Notes: generated from the sequence alone by a model not told the origin. A stretch of DNA of 64,000 nucleotides from Mesorhizobium sp. (GCF_023954305.1 NZ_JAMLIG010000001.1:1054001-1118000); one strand, 5' to 3'. Counted from the stretch's first letter, positions 16,353 through 25,139 are shown. Numbers and translations: made by a program.

Positions 16353-17660
16353 ATGGCCACCAAGACTGACATCGCGCGCCGGGTCTACAACCACACCTGG
16401 AAGCTCGACCCGATCGTGCGCAGCCTGCTCGACACCGATTTCTACAAGCTGTTGATGCTGCAGATGATCTGGGGCGTTTATCCGAAGGTCGACGCCACCT
16501 TCGACCTGATCAACCGCGCCACCCGCTACAGGCTCGCCGACGAGATCGACATCGAGGAGTTGCGCGACCAGCTCGACCACGCCCGCACGCTGCGCTTCAA
16601 GAAGAAAGAGATGATCTGGCTCGCCGGCAACACGTTCTACGGCCGCAAGCAGATCTTCTCGCCGGAATTCCTCGACTGGCTGAAGGACTTCCAGCTCCCG
16701 GCATACGAACTGAGCAAGAAGGACGGCCAGTTCGAGCTCTCCTTCCCCGGCCCGTGGATGTATACGTCGATGTGGGAGATCCCGGCGCTGGCGATCATCA
16801 ACGAGCTCAGATCGCGGGCGGCGATGAAGTCGCTCGGCCCCTTCTCCCTCGACGTCCTCTATGCCCGCGCCAAGGCGAAGCTCTGGGACAAGGTTGAGCG
16901 ATTGAAGCAATTGCCCGACCTGCGCATCTCCGATTTCGGCACGCGCCGCCGCCATTCCTTCCTGTGGCATCGCTGGTGCGTCGAGGCGCTGAAGGAGGGG
17001 CTCGGCAGCGCCTTTACCGGTTCGTCCAACGTGCTTTTGGCCATGGACAACGATCTCGAAGCCGTCGGCACCAACGCGCATGAACTGCCGATGGTGCTGG
17101 CAGCCCTTGCCGACAGCGAGGCGGAGCTGAAGAAGGCGCCCTACCAGGTGCTGAAGGACTGGAAGAAATATTACGGCGGCAATCTGCTGATCGTGCTGCC
17201 GGACACGTTCGGCACCGCCTCGTTCCTGCGCGAGGCGCCCGATTGGGTCGCGGACTGGACCGGCTTCCGTCCCGACAGCGCGCCGGCGATCGAGGGCGGC
17301 GAGCGGATCATCAACTGGTGGAAAGAGAAAGGCCGCGATCCGCGCGAAAAGCTCCTGATCTTCTCGGACGGTCTCGACGTCGATACGATCGTCGCCGCCT
17401 ACCACCATTTCCGCGGCCGCGTGCGCATGGCCTTCGGCTGGGGCACCAACCTCACCAACGATTTCGAAGGCTGCGCGCCGCGCGAGATCGCCAATCTCAA
17501 TGCGATTTCGCTCGTCTGCAAGGTCACCGAGGCCAATGGCCGCCCCGCGGTCAAACTCTCCGACAATCCGTTGAAGGCGACAGGCGACAGGTCGGAGATC
17601 GAGCGCTACCTGAAGATCTTCGGCACAGAAGGCCAGGCCGAGATCGGGCTGAGGGTGTGA
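16353..17660 (+). CDS. pncB: Nicotinate phosphoribosyltransferase
   Basis: A 435-residue enzyme that makes nicotinate mononucleotide from nicotinate and PRPP in NAD salvage. Landmarks are DTDFYKLLMLQMIWGVYP at residues 26-43, the phosphorylatable histidine in GTRRRHSF, TGSSNVLLAM, and the PRPP-site stretch FSDGLDVDTIV with GWGTNLTNDF. ATG 16353 has a strong GGAGAGAGGG upstream; the longer frame is noncoding. With pncA 8 kb away it completes the nicotinamide-to-NaMN route. Its proximity to a putative nicotinate-type catabolic cluster may reflect shared substrate or simple chance. Confidence 0.95.
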   Translation: MATKTDIARRVYNHTWKLDPIVRSLLDTDFYKLLMLQMIWGVYPKVDATFDLINRATRYRLADEIDIEELRDQLDHARTLRFKKKEMIWLAGNTFYGRKQIFSPEFLDWLKDFQLPAYELSKKDGQFELSFPGPWMYTSMWEIPALAIINELRSRAAMKSLGPFSLDVLYARAKAKLWDKVERLKQLPDLRISDFGTRRRHSFLWHRWCVEALKEGLGSAFTGSSNVLLAMDNDLEAVGTNAHELPMVLAALADSEAELKKAPYQVLKDWKKYYGGNLLIVLPDTFGTASFLREAPDWVADWTGFRPDSAPAIEGGERIINWWKEKGRDPREKLLIFSDGLDVDTIVAAYHHFRGRVRMAFGWGTNLTNDFEGCAPREIANLNAISLVCKVTEANGRPAVKLSDNPLKATGDRSEIERYLKIFGTEGQAEIGLRV

Positions 17661-17686
17661 GGCCCGACGGGCTCGGCGCACCTGGA

Positions 17687-19039
17687 TCAGCTCAAGAGCC
17701 AGCCGCCTGCGCGCCCAACATAGGCATCACGTTCTTTTGCAGCGTCGGGCACAGGCACGGCGAGATTGCCGGCGAGAAGCCTGATATTTGACGCGACGAG
17801 ATCGGCGAATGGCTTCATTCCGGACCGGCCGAGGCTTTCCAATCGATCGGCCAGCGCGCTTGTCATCTCGCGCATATGTTGTGAACGGATGCGCCTTTTC
17901 GCTGCCGCGCTTTCAATTCCAAGCGCATGCAGGAAGCGGTCGAAGTTCTCGACCGTCACTTCCCCGATCGTCCGAGCGTCGCCGATGCGATAGGCGAGTT
18001 CGTCGGTCAAATTGGGGTCTAGACGGGTCGGCAGAATGTCGTAGCGTGGCGCCATTCGAATCCGCCTTCGTCCTTCGAAGAGCAGGGCGAAGTTCTTCGC
18101 GTGTCCGTCCGCATTGCCGACGAGCAGGTCGAACAAGGTAGCGCGGATGAACCTGTCCTTCTCGAACGCCGGATCGGACGTCGCCTCGAGAACCCTCCTG
18201 ATAGCCCGCGTATCGAAGCGGCGCTCCTCCGTCCCGCGTCGCTCGTATTTCAGCGACGGCGGCAAACCGAGCGCCTGGGCGAAGTCTTCCTGATGAACGC
18301 GGACGATCCTGCCATCCCGGTCGAGCGCCCGGTCGAAGCGTGTCGCGAGCAACGCATCTATTCCCGCCACGGGGACTACGACGGTGTCGGCGGTATCAAT
18401 ACCAAGGCTTCGGGACAATTCCATCGCCTCGGCTTCAAGCCGTGCGTCGCGCAGATGCGTCTGGTCGGGGACTTTCAGGATATGCGTCGTCGGCGCGCCA
18501 GAGCCCGGCAGAGGTTCGGCAAGTCGTCCGTCCGGCAGCAAGGTCAGGGCGATCTTGCTCTGCACGCCCGCAAGCGGGGAAGGGTCCCTCATGTCCTCCG
18601 GAAGGCGGCCGCGCGTATGGAGGGAGGCGACGATAGCCCTCAGTCGCTCCGGCTCGAGGGGGATGTAGTCGCGAGCATAGTCGCCTGGGATTCTTACCGG
18701 TGGGCTCCCTCGCGGAAGAATTGAGAGTGCTCCGGCACAATCCTTGCCGAGATGAAAGAGCAGCCCGGCAACGTCATCGCGGGCTATACCTTCCCGCGCC
18801 ATGATGTCGGCGAGCGCCCCGTCGCGCTCCTGGAGCAGATTGTCGAAGAACGGGCGGGTCTGTTCGTCTCCGAAAGGCTCGGGGGTGAGCGGTAGGGACA
18901 TCGAAATCAGCGTTGCGTCCGGATCGGACAGATAGTCCGGCCGGTAGGCGAAGGCGAGGCCGCCGTTCCTGTCGCGAACGAGGACGCCTACGGGGTCGGC
19001 ATGACCATCCAGGCGGACGTCCAACGAGAGCTCATCCAC
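17687..19039 (-). CDS. hipA: HipA-family serine/threonine kinase toxin
   Basis: A 450-residue HipA-type protein kinase; E. coli HipA inactivates glutamyl-tRNA synthetase by phosphorylation and causes dormancy. The N-terminal subdomain covers roughly residues 1-110 (VRDRNGGLAFAYRPDYL). The P-loop-like SPLAGVQSKIALTL is near residue 170, the catalytic loop LVGNADGHAKNFALL near 330, and the metal-binding Asp in PRYDILPT near 355. I chose GTG 19039 because it overlaps the hipB stop by 8 bases and yields the standard N-terminus; the longer frame upstream is hipB read out of frame. All catalytic residues appear intact. The 3' end converges on pncB with 26 bases between. Confidence 0.9.
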   Translation of the reverse strand: MDELSLDVRLDGHADPVGVLVRDRNGGLAFAYRPDYLSDPDATLISMSLPLTPEPFGDEQTRPFFDNLLQERDGALADIMAREGIARDDVAGLLFHLGKDCAGALSILPRGSPPVRIPGDYARDYIPLEPERLRAIVASLHTRGRLPEDMRDPSPLAGVQSKIALTLLPDGRLAEPLPGSGAPTTHILKVPDQTHLRDARLEAEAMELSRSLGIDTADTVVVPVAGIDALLATRFDRALDRDGRIVRVHQEDFAQALGLPPSLKYERRGTEERRFDTRAIRRVLEATSDPAFEKDRFIRATLFDLLVGNADGHAKNFALLFEGRRRIRMAPRYDILPTRLDPNLTDELAYRIGDARTIGEVTVENFDRFLHALGIESAAAKRRIRSQHMREMTSALADRLESLGRSGMKPFADLVASNIRLLAGNLAVPVPDAAKERDAYVGRAGGWLLS

Positions 19040-19544
19040 CTCGACGTTCCTGCGCAAACAGCGATATGCCCGCCGCCGCGGCGACCTTGAGCACCTTGCC
19101 GAGTTCGAGCGTGGGCTTGCCGTTCTCGATTTCGGAGACGAACCGGCGGCCGACGCCTGCCAGATCCGCAAAGCTCTGCTGGGACAGGTTGCTCGCTTCG
19201 CGCGCCTTGCGGACGAGCCGGCCCAGATCGGCCGGCGATGCGATCTCGATGCGGGTGGGACCCTTCGCGGTCGGCGGGTTGCTTGCATCCGCCAGGGAAA
19301 GGTCGATCAGGAGCGGCCGAGGCAGAGAGGCGGCTACAATGTGGCTGTCGACCGACAGTTTCAGGTTTATCGGGCGTCCTTCGACACCCGTGAATTTGTT
19401 CGCAGCCTGGCCACTGCCAGCTGAAGCCGCAGGCACCAGCCTTGTCGCCGTTGTCTGGCTAGATGCTAAGTCCGAATTCGACTGCGCCCCCACCCGCGCG
19501 AGTTCCTTCGCAGTCATCCCGCTGCTGATCGGCTTTTTGAACAT
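19032..19544 (-). CDS. hipB: HipB-family HTH antitoxin with long N-terminal extension
   Basis: A 170-residue antitoxin. The Cro/C1-type HTH occupies about residues 90-155 (LGRLVRKAREASNLSQQSFA, then GVGRRFVSEIENGKPTLELG). HipB proteins are usually 70-110 residues, so the first 85 residues, rich in Ser, Ala and Thr, are an extra of unknown use. I chose ATG 19544 over 19568, because GGGAG lies 8 bases before it and the longer form would translate operator 1. It is followed by hipA with an 8-base overlap and preceded by three copies of a palindrome, the likely autoregulatory sites. Confidence 0.85.
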   Translation of the reverse strand: MFKKPISSGMTAKELARVGAQSNSDLASSQTTATRLVPAASAGSGQAANKFTGVEGRPINLKLSVDSHIVAASLPRPLLIDLSLADASNPPTAKGPTRIEIASPADLGRLVRKAREASNLSQQSFADLAGVGRRFVSEIENGKPTLELGKVLKVAAAAGISLFAQERRGG

Positions 19545-19550
19545 GGCTTT

Positions 19551-19566
19551 GCTCCCGAGCGGGAAC
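19551..19566. promoter_or_regulatory. HipB operator 1 (GCTCCCGAGCGGGAAC)
   Basis: A TCCCG-AG-CGGGA dyad overlapping the Shine-Dalgarno of hipB. Identical to operator 2 and near-identical to operator 3. Confidence 0.7.
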
Positions 19567-19599
19567 ATAGCTGAGATTTCAGCGCTTTCAAGGCCAATT

Positions 19600-19615
19600 G
19601 CTCCCGAGCGGGAAC
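19600..19615. promoter_or_regulatory. HipB operator 2 (GCTCCCGAGCGGGAAC)
   Basis: An exact copy of operator 1, 49 bases further upstream, preceded by TT and followed by an A-run, in the probable promoter region. Confidence 0.7.
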
Positions 19616-19633
19616 AAAATCACCCCGAGAATT

Positions 19634-19649
19634 GCTCCCGTTCGGGTGC
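19634..19649. promoter_or_regulatory. HipB operator 3 (GCTCCCGTTCGGGTGC)
   Basis: A variant copy 34 bases beyond operator 2, with TTGC/GCAA flanks that extend the dyad. Known HipB sites in E. coli are also multiple dyads (TATCC-N8-GGATA). From here to 19852 I see no further gene or clear site. Confidence 0.6.
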
Positions 19650-19852
19650 AATGGTGAGATACTAGGCCTGAAAATCAAGGTCTGATCCCGTACGGAATCC
19701 TAATGGTCGACAATTGACCCGTCTCACCGCATTCATTTTGTCCACCGGGTGGCGGACACGGCGTCGTGTGCGGCGCTCGAATGCCCAAGCACACAGGCGC
19801 ACCATCGACATCGACCTGTCCTACAGCCGAACCGTTGTTGCTGGCGAGCCGG

Positions 19853-20149
19853 CTATTTGAGCGCCAGGACCACCGTGCCCGAAATCGGATCCGTGACGCC
19901 TAATCCGCTGCCGAGATCGAGAAGCGTGTGCCTGAAGCTGTCGAGCGTCGCGATCATCTGCGGCCTCGCAGCCGCCAGCGCATCCATGCTGTCCCATTCG
20001 GCGATGATGCAATAGCGGCCCTCGCCGGCGGCGATGATGTTGGCATGCCGCAGGCCAGGCCAGGCCGCGACAACCGTCCGGTGAGCATCGAGAAATGCGT
20101 CTTCCATGCCAGGCTTGATCTTGAAGCGTACGACGTTGAAAGCGCTCAT
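19853..20149 (-). CDS. Small antibiotic-biosynthesis-monooxygenase (ABM) fold protein
   Basis: A 98-residue single-domain protein with the dimeric alpha/beta-barrel look of the ABM/putative quinol monooxygenase family. It opens MSAFNVVRFKIKPGMEDAFL and has GEGRYCIIAEWDSMDAL in the middle. GGGAGGC precedes the ATG at 20149. Such proteins range from heme or quinol oxygenases to structural homologues with no known activity; no catalytic residue can be pointed to. It stands alone between hipB and a thiolase, both on the same strand, with gaps of about 160-300 bases. Confidence 0.7.
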   Translation of the reverse strand: MSAFNVVRFKIKPGMEDAFLDAHRTVVAAWPGLRHANIIAAGEGRYCIIAEWDSMDALAAARPQMIATLDSFRHTLLDLGSGLGVTDPISGTVVLALK

Positions 20150-20312
20150 GATTGCCTCCCGCGAGCAAATCTCATGACTGCGACGATCTGGTGGCATGCC
20201 GGAGACCGGCTGAGGGGCGCCATTTCGCCCCCGGGCCTTCCCCTGCGTCACATTAGCGCAGAAGGGCGGCGGAGAGAAGCTCGGGGGTGGGCGCGTTCCG
20301 AGGAGGTCGCGG

Positions 20313-21473
20313 CTATACCCGCTCCACCGCCATCGCGGTCGCTTCGCCGCCGCCGATGCAGAGCGAGGCGACGCCGCGCTTGACGTCGCGGGCATCCATC
20401 TCTGCCAGCAGCGTGGCGAGGATGCGCGCGCCTGAAGCGCCAATCGGGTGGCCGAGCGCGCAGGCGCCGCCATTGACGTTAACCTTGTCGTGCGGCAGCC
20501 CGAGCTCGCGCATCGCCGCCAGCGCCACCACGGCGAAGGCCTCGTTGATCTCGTAGAGGTCGACGTCGTCCGCGGACCAGCCGGTCTTGTCCAGCACCTT
20601 GTTGATGGCGCCGATCGGCGCGGTGGTAAACCAGGCCGGCGCCTGGGCGTGGCTGGCATGGGCGCGCACGATGGCCAGCGGCGCGATGCCGCGACGGTCG
20701 GCCTCGGACATGCGCATCAGCACGAGGGCCGCGGCGCCGTCCGAGATCGAGGACGAGTTCGCGGCGGTCACCGTTCCGTCGGCGCGGAAGGCCGGCTTCA
20801 GCGTCGGGATCTTTTCGGGCCGCGCTTTTCCCGGCTGCTCGTCTTCGACGACGTCGCCGACAGGCGCCACCTCGAGGTGGAAGCGGCCCTCGGCGATGGC
20901 GCGGCGCGCGCGGTCGAGCGAGGCGAGCGCGAACTCGTCCTGCGCCTCGCGGGTAAACTGCAGCTCGCGCGCGGTGTCCTCGGCGAAGGTGCCCATCAGG
21001 CGGCCCTTGTCGTAGGCGTCTTCCAGCCCGTCGAGGAACATGTGGTCCATGACGCGGCCATGGCCGAGCCGCATGCCCGCGCGCGCCTTCTCCAGCAGAT
21101 ACGGCGCATTGGTCATGCTCTCCATGCCGCCGGCGACGACGATGCGGGCGGAGCCGGCCGCGATGGAATCGTAGCCGAGCATGGCCGCCTTCATGCCCGA
21201 GCCGCACATCTTGTTGACGGTGGTGCAGGGCACCGACTGAGGCAGGCCGGCGCCGAGCGCCGCCTGGCGGGCTGGCGCCTGGCCGAGGCCCGCCGGCAGG
21301 ACGCAACCCATGATCACCTCGTCCACCTCTTCCGCCGCGAGGCCCGCCTGGACGAGCGCGGCTGCGATGGCGACCTTGCCGAGCTCAGGCGCCGCGCGGT
21401 CCTTGAAGACGCCCTGGAACCCGCCCATCGGCGTGCGCCTTGCCGCGGTGATGACGATCGGATCTGCGGTCAT
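20313..21473 (-). CDS. Thiolase (acetyl-CoA C-acetyltransferase)
   Basis: A 386-residue thiolase II that condenses two acetyl-CoA to acetoacetyl-CoA or cleaves 3-ketoacyl-CoA. The nucleophilic cysteine is near residue 88 (VNKMCGSGMKA). The catalytic His is in GGACALGHPIGASGARI near 345 and the second Cys in ASLCIGGGEATAM near the C-terminus; NEAFAVVAL is also intact. I chose ATG 21473 (MTADPIVITAARRTP), preceded by GGAGCGAGC, rather than the start seven codons earlier. Whether it is biosynthetic (PHB, ketone bodies) or degradative cannot be told; it is unaccompanied by other pathway genes. Confidence 0.9.
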   Translation of the reverse strand: MTADPIVITAARRTPMGGFQGVFKDRAAPELGKVAIAAALVQAGLAAEEVDEVIMGCVLPAGLGQAPARQAALGAGLPQSVPCTTVNKMCGSGMKAAMLGYDSIAAGSARIVVAGGMESMTNAPYLLEKARAGMRLGHGRVMDHMFLDGLEDAYDKGRLMGTFAEDTARELQFTREAQDEFALASLDRARRAIAEGRFHLEVAPVGDVVEDEQPGKARPEKIPTLKPAFRADGTVTAANSSSISDGAAALVLMRMSEADRRGIAPLAIVRAHASHAQAPAWFTTAPIGAINKVLDKTGWSADDVDLYEINEAFAVVALAAMRELGLPHDKVNVNGGACALGHPIGASGARILATLLAEMDARDVKRGVASLCIGGGEATAMAVERV

Positions 21474-21565
21474 GGCTCGCTCCCTATTGTTCAAGGCTGG
21501 ACAAAGCGCGGAAGCGCCGCCGCGTCAAGTCGCCGGTTTGCATTTGCGGCATTCGTGATTGACGA

Positions 21566-21582
21566 ATGTAATAACATAACAT
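21566..21582. promoter_or_regulatory. Zur-box-like dyad before the zinc importer
   Basis: ATGTAATAACATAACAT, an AT-rich approximate dyad in an otherwise GC-rich 150-base gap, 44 bases upstream of the znuC ATG. It matches the look of alphaproteobacterial Zur operators (TGTTATAATATAACA type), so zinc-dependent repression is likely. Confidence 0.55.
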
Positions 21583-21625
21583 AGGAAGAGCGCCTCGCGC
21601 GGCTGCGGCCGCTGGCGGATAGACC

Positions 21626-22438
21626 ATGACCCAGGCCTGCCTCACCTTCCGCGATCTGACGCTCGGCTATGACAGCCATCCGGCCGTCCATCATCTGAGC
21701 GGCACGGTCGCACGCGGATCACTGACCGCCATCGTCGGCGCCAACGGATCGGGCAAGTCGACGCTGCTCAAGGGCATCGCCGGCATGCTGAGCCCGATGT
21801 CGGGCGAGTTCGTGCGCGATCCCTCCGCCCGCATCGCCTACCTGCCGCAGCAGTCGGAGATCGACCGCGGCTTTCCGGCCCGTGTGGTCGACCTGGTCCA
21901 GCTTGGCCTGTGGCCGAAGCGCGGCCTGCTCGGCCGCTTCACCGGCGAGGATCGCGCGACCGTGGCGCGTGCGCTGTCGGCGGTCGGGCTCGAAGGCTTC
22001 GAGAACCGGCCGATCGACACGCTGTCAGGCGGCCAGTTGCAGCGCGCCCTCTTTGCCCGCGTGCTGGTGCAGGACGCCGAGCTCATCCTGCTCGACGAGC
22101 CGTTCAACGCCATCGACGCGCGCACCGTGGCCGACCTCGTCGCGCTGATCCGGCGCTGGCACGGCGAGAAGCGCACGGTCATCGTCGTCAGTCACGACAT
22201 GGACCTGGTGCGCGAGAATTTCCCGCAGACGCTGTTGCTGGCGCGCCAGCCCGTCGCCTGGGGCGAAACCGCCGAGGTGCTGCGCCCGGAAAACCTGCTC
22301 AAGGCGCGGCGCTTCACCGAAGCGTGGAGCGAGGACGCGCCCTGGTGCGAGCCGGAGCACGATCACGCCCATGATCACGGCCACGGGCACCACCATGCCC
22401 ACGATCACGGTCACGACCACGGTCCGAGGGCGGCATGA
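21626..22438 (+). CDS. znuC: Zinc/manganese ABC transporter ATPase
   Basis: A 270-residue ATPase for a metal importer. Walker A is GANGSGKST (about residue 38), the signature LSGGQLQRALFARVL, and Walker B LILLDEPFNAID. The last 25 residues are an alternating His/Asp/Gly tail (DHAHDHGHGHHH onward), a probable zinc buffer or sensor on the cytoplasmic side. It overlaps the permease gene by four bases. The ATPase-permease-binding protein order and His-rich parts match the Znu/Azt type; manganese transport cannot be fully excluded. Confidence 0.88.
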   Translation: MTQACLTFRDLTLGYDSHPAVHHLSGTVARGSLTAIVGANGSGKSTLLKGIAGMLSPMSGEFVRDPSARIAYLPQQSEIDRGFPARVVDLVQLGLWPKRGLLGRFTGEDRATVARALSAVGLEGFENRPIDTLSGGQLQRALFARVLVQDAELILLDEPFNAIDARTVADLVALIRRWHGEKRTVIVVSHDMDLVRENFPQTLLLARQPVAWGETAEVLRPENLLKARRFTEAWSEDAPWCEPEHDHAHDHGHGHHHAHDHGHDHGPRAA

Positions 22439-23310
22439 ACGCGCTCTACGATTTCCTGCTGGCGCCGTTCGTCGACTACGCCTTCATGCAGCGGGCGCTG
22501 GCCGGCTCGGTGCTCCTATCGCTGTCGTCCTGTCCGGTCGGCGTGTTCCTGATGCTGCGGCGGATGAGCCTGACGGGCGACGCGATGGCGCATGCCATCC
22601 TCCCCGGCGCCGCTGTCGGCTTCCTGCTCTACGGGCTGGAGATCGTGCCGATGACCATCGGCGGGCTGGTCGCCGGAATGGTCGTGGCGCTCGGCGCCGG
22701 TGCGGTGTCGCGGCTGACCGTGCAGCGCGAGGATGCGTCGATGGCGGCCTTCTACCTGATCTCGCTGGCGCTCGGCGTGCTGCTCGTGTCGATGCGCGGC
22801 TCGTCCGTCGACCTGATGCATGTCCTGTTCGGCACCGTACTGGCGCTCACCGACGACGCGCTGTGGCTGATCGCCTCGGTGGCGGTCGTCACCGCCGTGA
22901 CGGTCACCGTGTTCTGGCGGGCGCTGGTGGCGGAATGCCTCGATCCGCTGTTCCTGCGCTCCGTCAGCCGGCTCGGCACGCCGACGCATTTCGTCTTTCT
23001 GGCGCTGGTCGTGCTCAACCTCGTCGGCGGCTTCCAGGCGCTGGGCACGCTGCTCGCCGTCGGGCTGATGATGCTGCCGGCCGCAACCGCGCGGTTCTGG
23101 ACGTCGCGGGTCGGGCCGATGGTGGCCGTGGCGATTGCCGTCGGCATCGCGTCGTCAATCGCCGGCCTGCTCCTCTCCTATCACGCCGAGCTGCCCTCCG
23201 GCCCGGCGATCATCCTGTCGGCGGGCGTCGCCTATGCCGCCTCCATCGTCGCCGCCCCGCGCGGCGCGCTCAGGAGCCGCGTCCGTCCCCATCGTCACCG
23301 CACAGCCTAG
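22435..23310 (+). CDS. znuB: Zinc ABC transporter permease
   Basis: A 291-residue permease of the ABC-3 family with about eight membrane helices. Landmarks are MLRRMSLTGDAMAHAILPGAA near residue 40, VQREDASMAAFYLISLALGV and, late, GGFQALGTLLAVGLMMLPAA. The C-terminus ends in a basic, histidine-containing tail (RPHRHRTA). It starts inside the end of znuC, so the two are coupled. Confidence 0.88.
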   Translation: MNALYDFLLAPFVDYAFMQRALAGSVLLSLSSCPVGVFLMLRRMSLTGDAMAHAILPGAAVGFLLYGLEIVPMTIGGLVAGMVVALGAGAVSRLTVQREDASMAAFYLISLALGVLLVSMRGSSVDLMHVLFGTVLALTDDALWLIASVAVVTAVTVTVFWRALVAECLDPLFLRSVSRLGTPTHFVFLALVVLNLVGGFQALGTLLAVGLMMLPAATARFWTSRVGPMVAVAIAVGIASSIAGLLLSYHAELPSGPAIILSAGVAYAASIVAAPRGALRSRVRPHRHRTA

Positions 23311-23320
23311 GAGACTCATC

Positions 23321-24298
23321 ATGCGAACCCTTCTCGCGCGCGCCCTGCTCGCCGCCACCGCACTCGCGGCCCTTCCCGCCGCGGCTACGGCCGAGCCGCT
23401 CAAGGTCGTCGCCACCTTCTCGATCATCGGCGACATGGCGAGGCATGTCGGCGGCGACCGTATCGACCTCACCGTCCTCGTCGGGCCGAACGGCGACGCG
23501 CATGTCTACGAGCCCAAGCCGCAGGACGCGGCGCGCATCGGCGAGGCCGAGGTCGTGCTGGCCAACGGCCTGAAGTTCGAGGGCTTCATCGACCGCGTCG
23601 TCGAGGCGAGCGGCACCAGGGCGCCGATCGTCGAACTGACGAAGGGCGTGACGCCGATCGAGGCCGGGGAGGATGAACATGGCCACGGAGAGGCCGCCCA
23701 CGAGGGCGAGGAAGACCACGACGCCGAAGACAAGGCCGAGGCCGGCCACGAAGGTCACGACCACGGCGCCTTCGACCCGCACGCGTTCCAGTCGATCCCC
23801 AATGCGATCATCTACGTCGCCAACATCGCGGACGCGTTCTGCGCGGCCGATGCGGACGGCTGCGACATCTACAGGGCCAACGCCGCGTCCTATACCGAGA
23901 CGCTGAATGCGCTCGACGCGGAGCTGCGCGCCGAGGTCGCCGCGATCCCTCAAGGCAAGCGCACCATCATCACCTCGCACGACGCTTTCGGCTATTTCGC
24001 GAAGGAGTACGGCATCACGTTCCTGGCGCCCGAAGGCATCTCGACCGAGGCGGAGGCCTCGGCGGCGGACGTCGCCAAGCTGATCGACCAGGTGCGCGAG
24101 GACAGCGCGTCCGCGGTCTTCGTCGAGAACGTCAGCAATCCCCGACTGATCGAGCAGATCGCCAAAGAGACCGGACTGACAGTGGGCGGCGCGCTCTATT
24201 CGGACGCGCTGTCGGCGGCGGACGGCCCGGCCTCCACCTATGTCGACCTGATGCGCTACAACATCCGCACCATCGCCGGCGCCATCACCGGAAGCTGA
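23321..24298 (+). CDS. znuA: Zinc-binding periplasmic protein of the ABC importer
   Basis: A 325-residue cluster A-I metal-binding protein. A Sec signal peptide covers residues 1-24 (ending AAATAEP). Metal ligands are His in GDAHVYEPKPQD (about residue 66), His in HAFQSIPN, and the late Glu/Asp region; between the first two lies a His/Glu/Asp-rich loop (about residues 115-150), typical of zinc rather than manganese binders. ATG 23321 follows TAGGAG; the longer frame is shadow of znuB. It is the third gene of the operon, 10 bases after the permease. Confidence 0.9.
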   Translation: MRTLLARALLAATALAALPAAATAEPLKVVATFSIIGDMARHVGGDRIDLTVLVGPNGDAHVYEPKPQDAARIGEAEVVLANGLKFEGFIDRVVEASGTRAPIVELTKGVTPIEAGEDEHGHGEAAHEGEEDHDAEDKAEAGHEGHDHGAFDPHAFQSIPNAIIYVANIADAFCAADADGCDIYRANAASYTETLNALDAELRAEVAAIPQGKRTIITSHDAFGYFAKEYGITFLAPEGISTEAEASAADVAKLIDQVREDSASAVFVENVSNPRLIEQIAKETGLTVGGALYSDALSAADGPASTYVDLMRYNIRTIAGAITGS

Positions 24299-24335
24299 TG
24301 GTCCTTGCGGCCGGCTGTTACGGGGTTTTCGATCG

Positions 24336-25139
24336 CTAGTGCGCTTCGCCGGCCCCGTCAACACGCGCGGGATGGTCGGCCACGTCGAGCCGCACTCCGG
24401 CGGCGGCGAGCGCCTCGGCAATGTCGGCGGGCGGAGGGCGGTCGGTGACCAGACCCGTGACGCCCTCCATCGCGCAAACGCGCACCAGTCCGCGCCGGCC
24501 GAACTTGGAATGGTCGGTGACGACGAGGCGGCGGCTGCCGCAGGCGAGCACTGTGCGGGCGAACTCGGATTCCTCCAGATCGTAGTCCATCAATCCCTCG
24601 GCATCGACCGCGCCGACCGAGATGACGGCGTGGTCGACCGAGAAACGGCTGATGAACTCGATTGCCGAGACGCCGAAGGCCGCGCCGGAATCGCTGCGGA
24701 GTTCGCCGCCGGCCATGTAGACCTTGTTGCCGTTGACGGTGGCCAGCGTGCGGGCGATGTCGGATGAGTTGGTCACGACAGTCAGCCGGCGGTGGCCGAG
24801 AAGTTCTCGGGCAAGGAAGCTCGTCGTCGTTCCGGTGTCGAGCATGATCGACTCGCCGTCGCCGATGGTCGCCGCGACATGCCGGGCAATGGCGCGCTTG
24901 GCGGCGGCGTTCTCGCGCATGCGCCGCTCGAACGGCGCCTCGCCGCCCTGCCCGGCCAGCCCGACCGCGCCGTGCATCCTGACCACCGATCCGTCGCCGC
25001 TGAGCGGCTTCACGTCGCGGCGCACCGTCTCCAGCGAGACGCCGAGACGGTCCGCCAGGTCGGCGATCGACATCGTGCCCTCCTCGCGCAGCATGCGCAG
25101 GATCTCGGCGTGACGCTTCGAGAGTATTGCGGTGGACAT
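24336..25139 (-). CDS. DeoR-family transcriptional regulator
   Basis: A 267-residue repressor. The N-terminal DeoR HTH covers about residues 5-60 (EILRMLREEGTMSIADLADR, then SLETVRRDVKPLSGDG), and the C-terminal DeoRC sensor has the phosphosugar-type loop LDTGTTTSFLARELL and DYDLEESEFAR. DeoR regulators usually bind phosphorylated metabolites. This one is divergent from the ProX-type importer and kinase genes, so a phosphorylated product of the nearby choline-kinase-like enzyme would be a sensible inducer (inference). ATG 25139 is the standard start; the frame continues open upstream without coding character. Confidence 0.9.
   Translation of the reverse strand: MSTAILSKRHAEILRMLREEGTMSIADLADRLGVSLETVRRDVKPLSGDGSVVRMHGAVGLAGQGGEAPFERRMRENAAAKRAIARHVAATIGDGESIMLDTGTTTSFLARELLGHRRLTVVTNSSDIARTLATVNGNKVYMAGGELRSDSGAAFGVSAIEFISRFSVDHAVISVGAVDAEGLMDYDLEESEFARTVLACGSRRLVVTDHSKFGRRGLVRVCAMEGVTGLVTDRPPPADIAEALAAAGVRLDVADHPARVDGAGEAH

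Noticed and set aside
19650..19852. A small gene or promoter in the gap between hipB operators and the ABM-fold gene
   Set aside because: No open frame with a ribosome site and no convincing promoter or hairpin.
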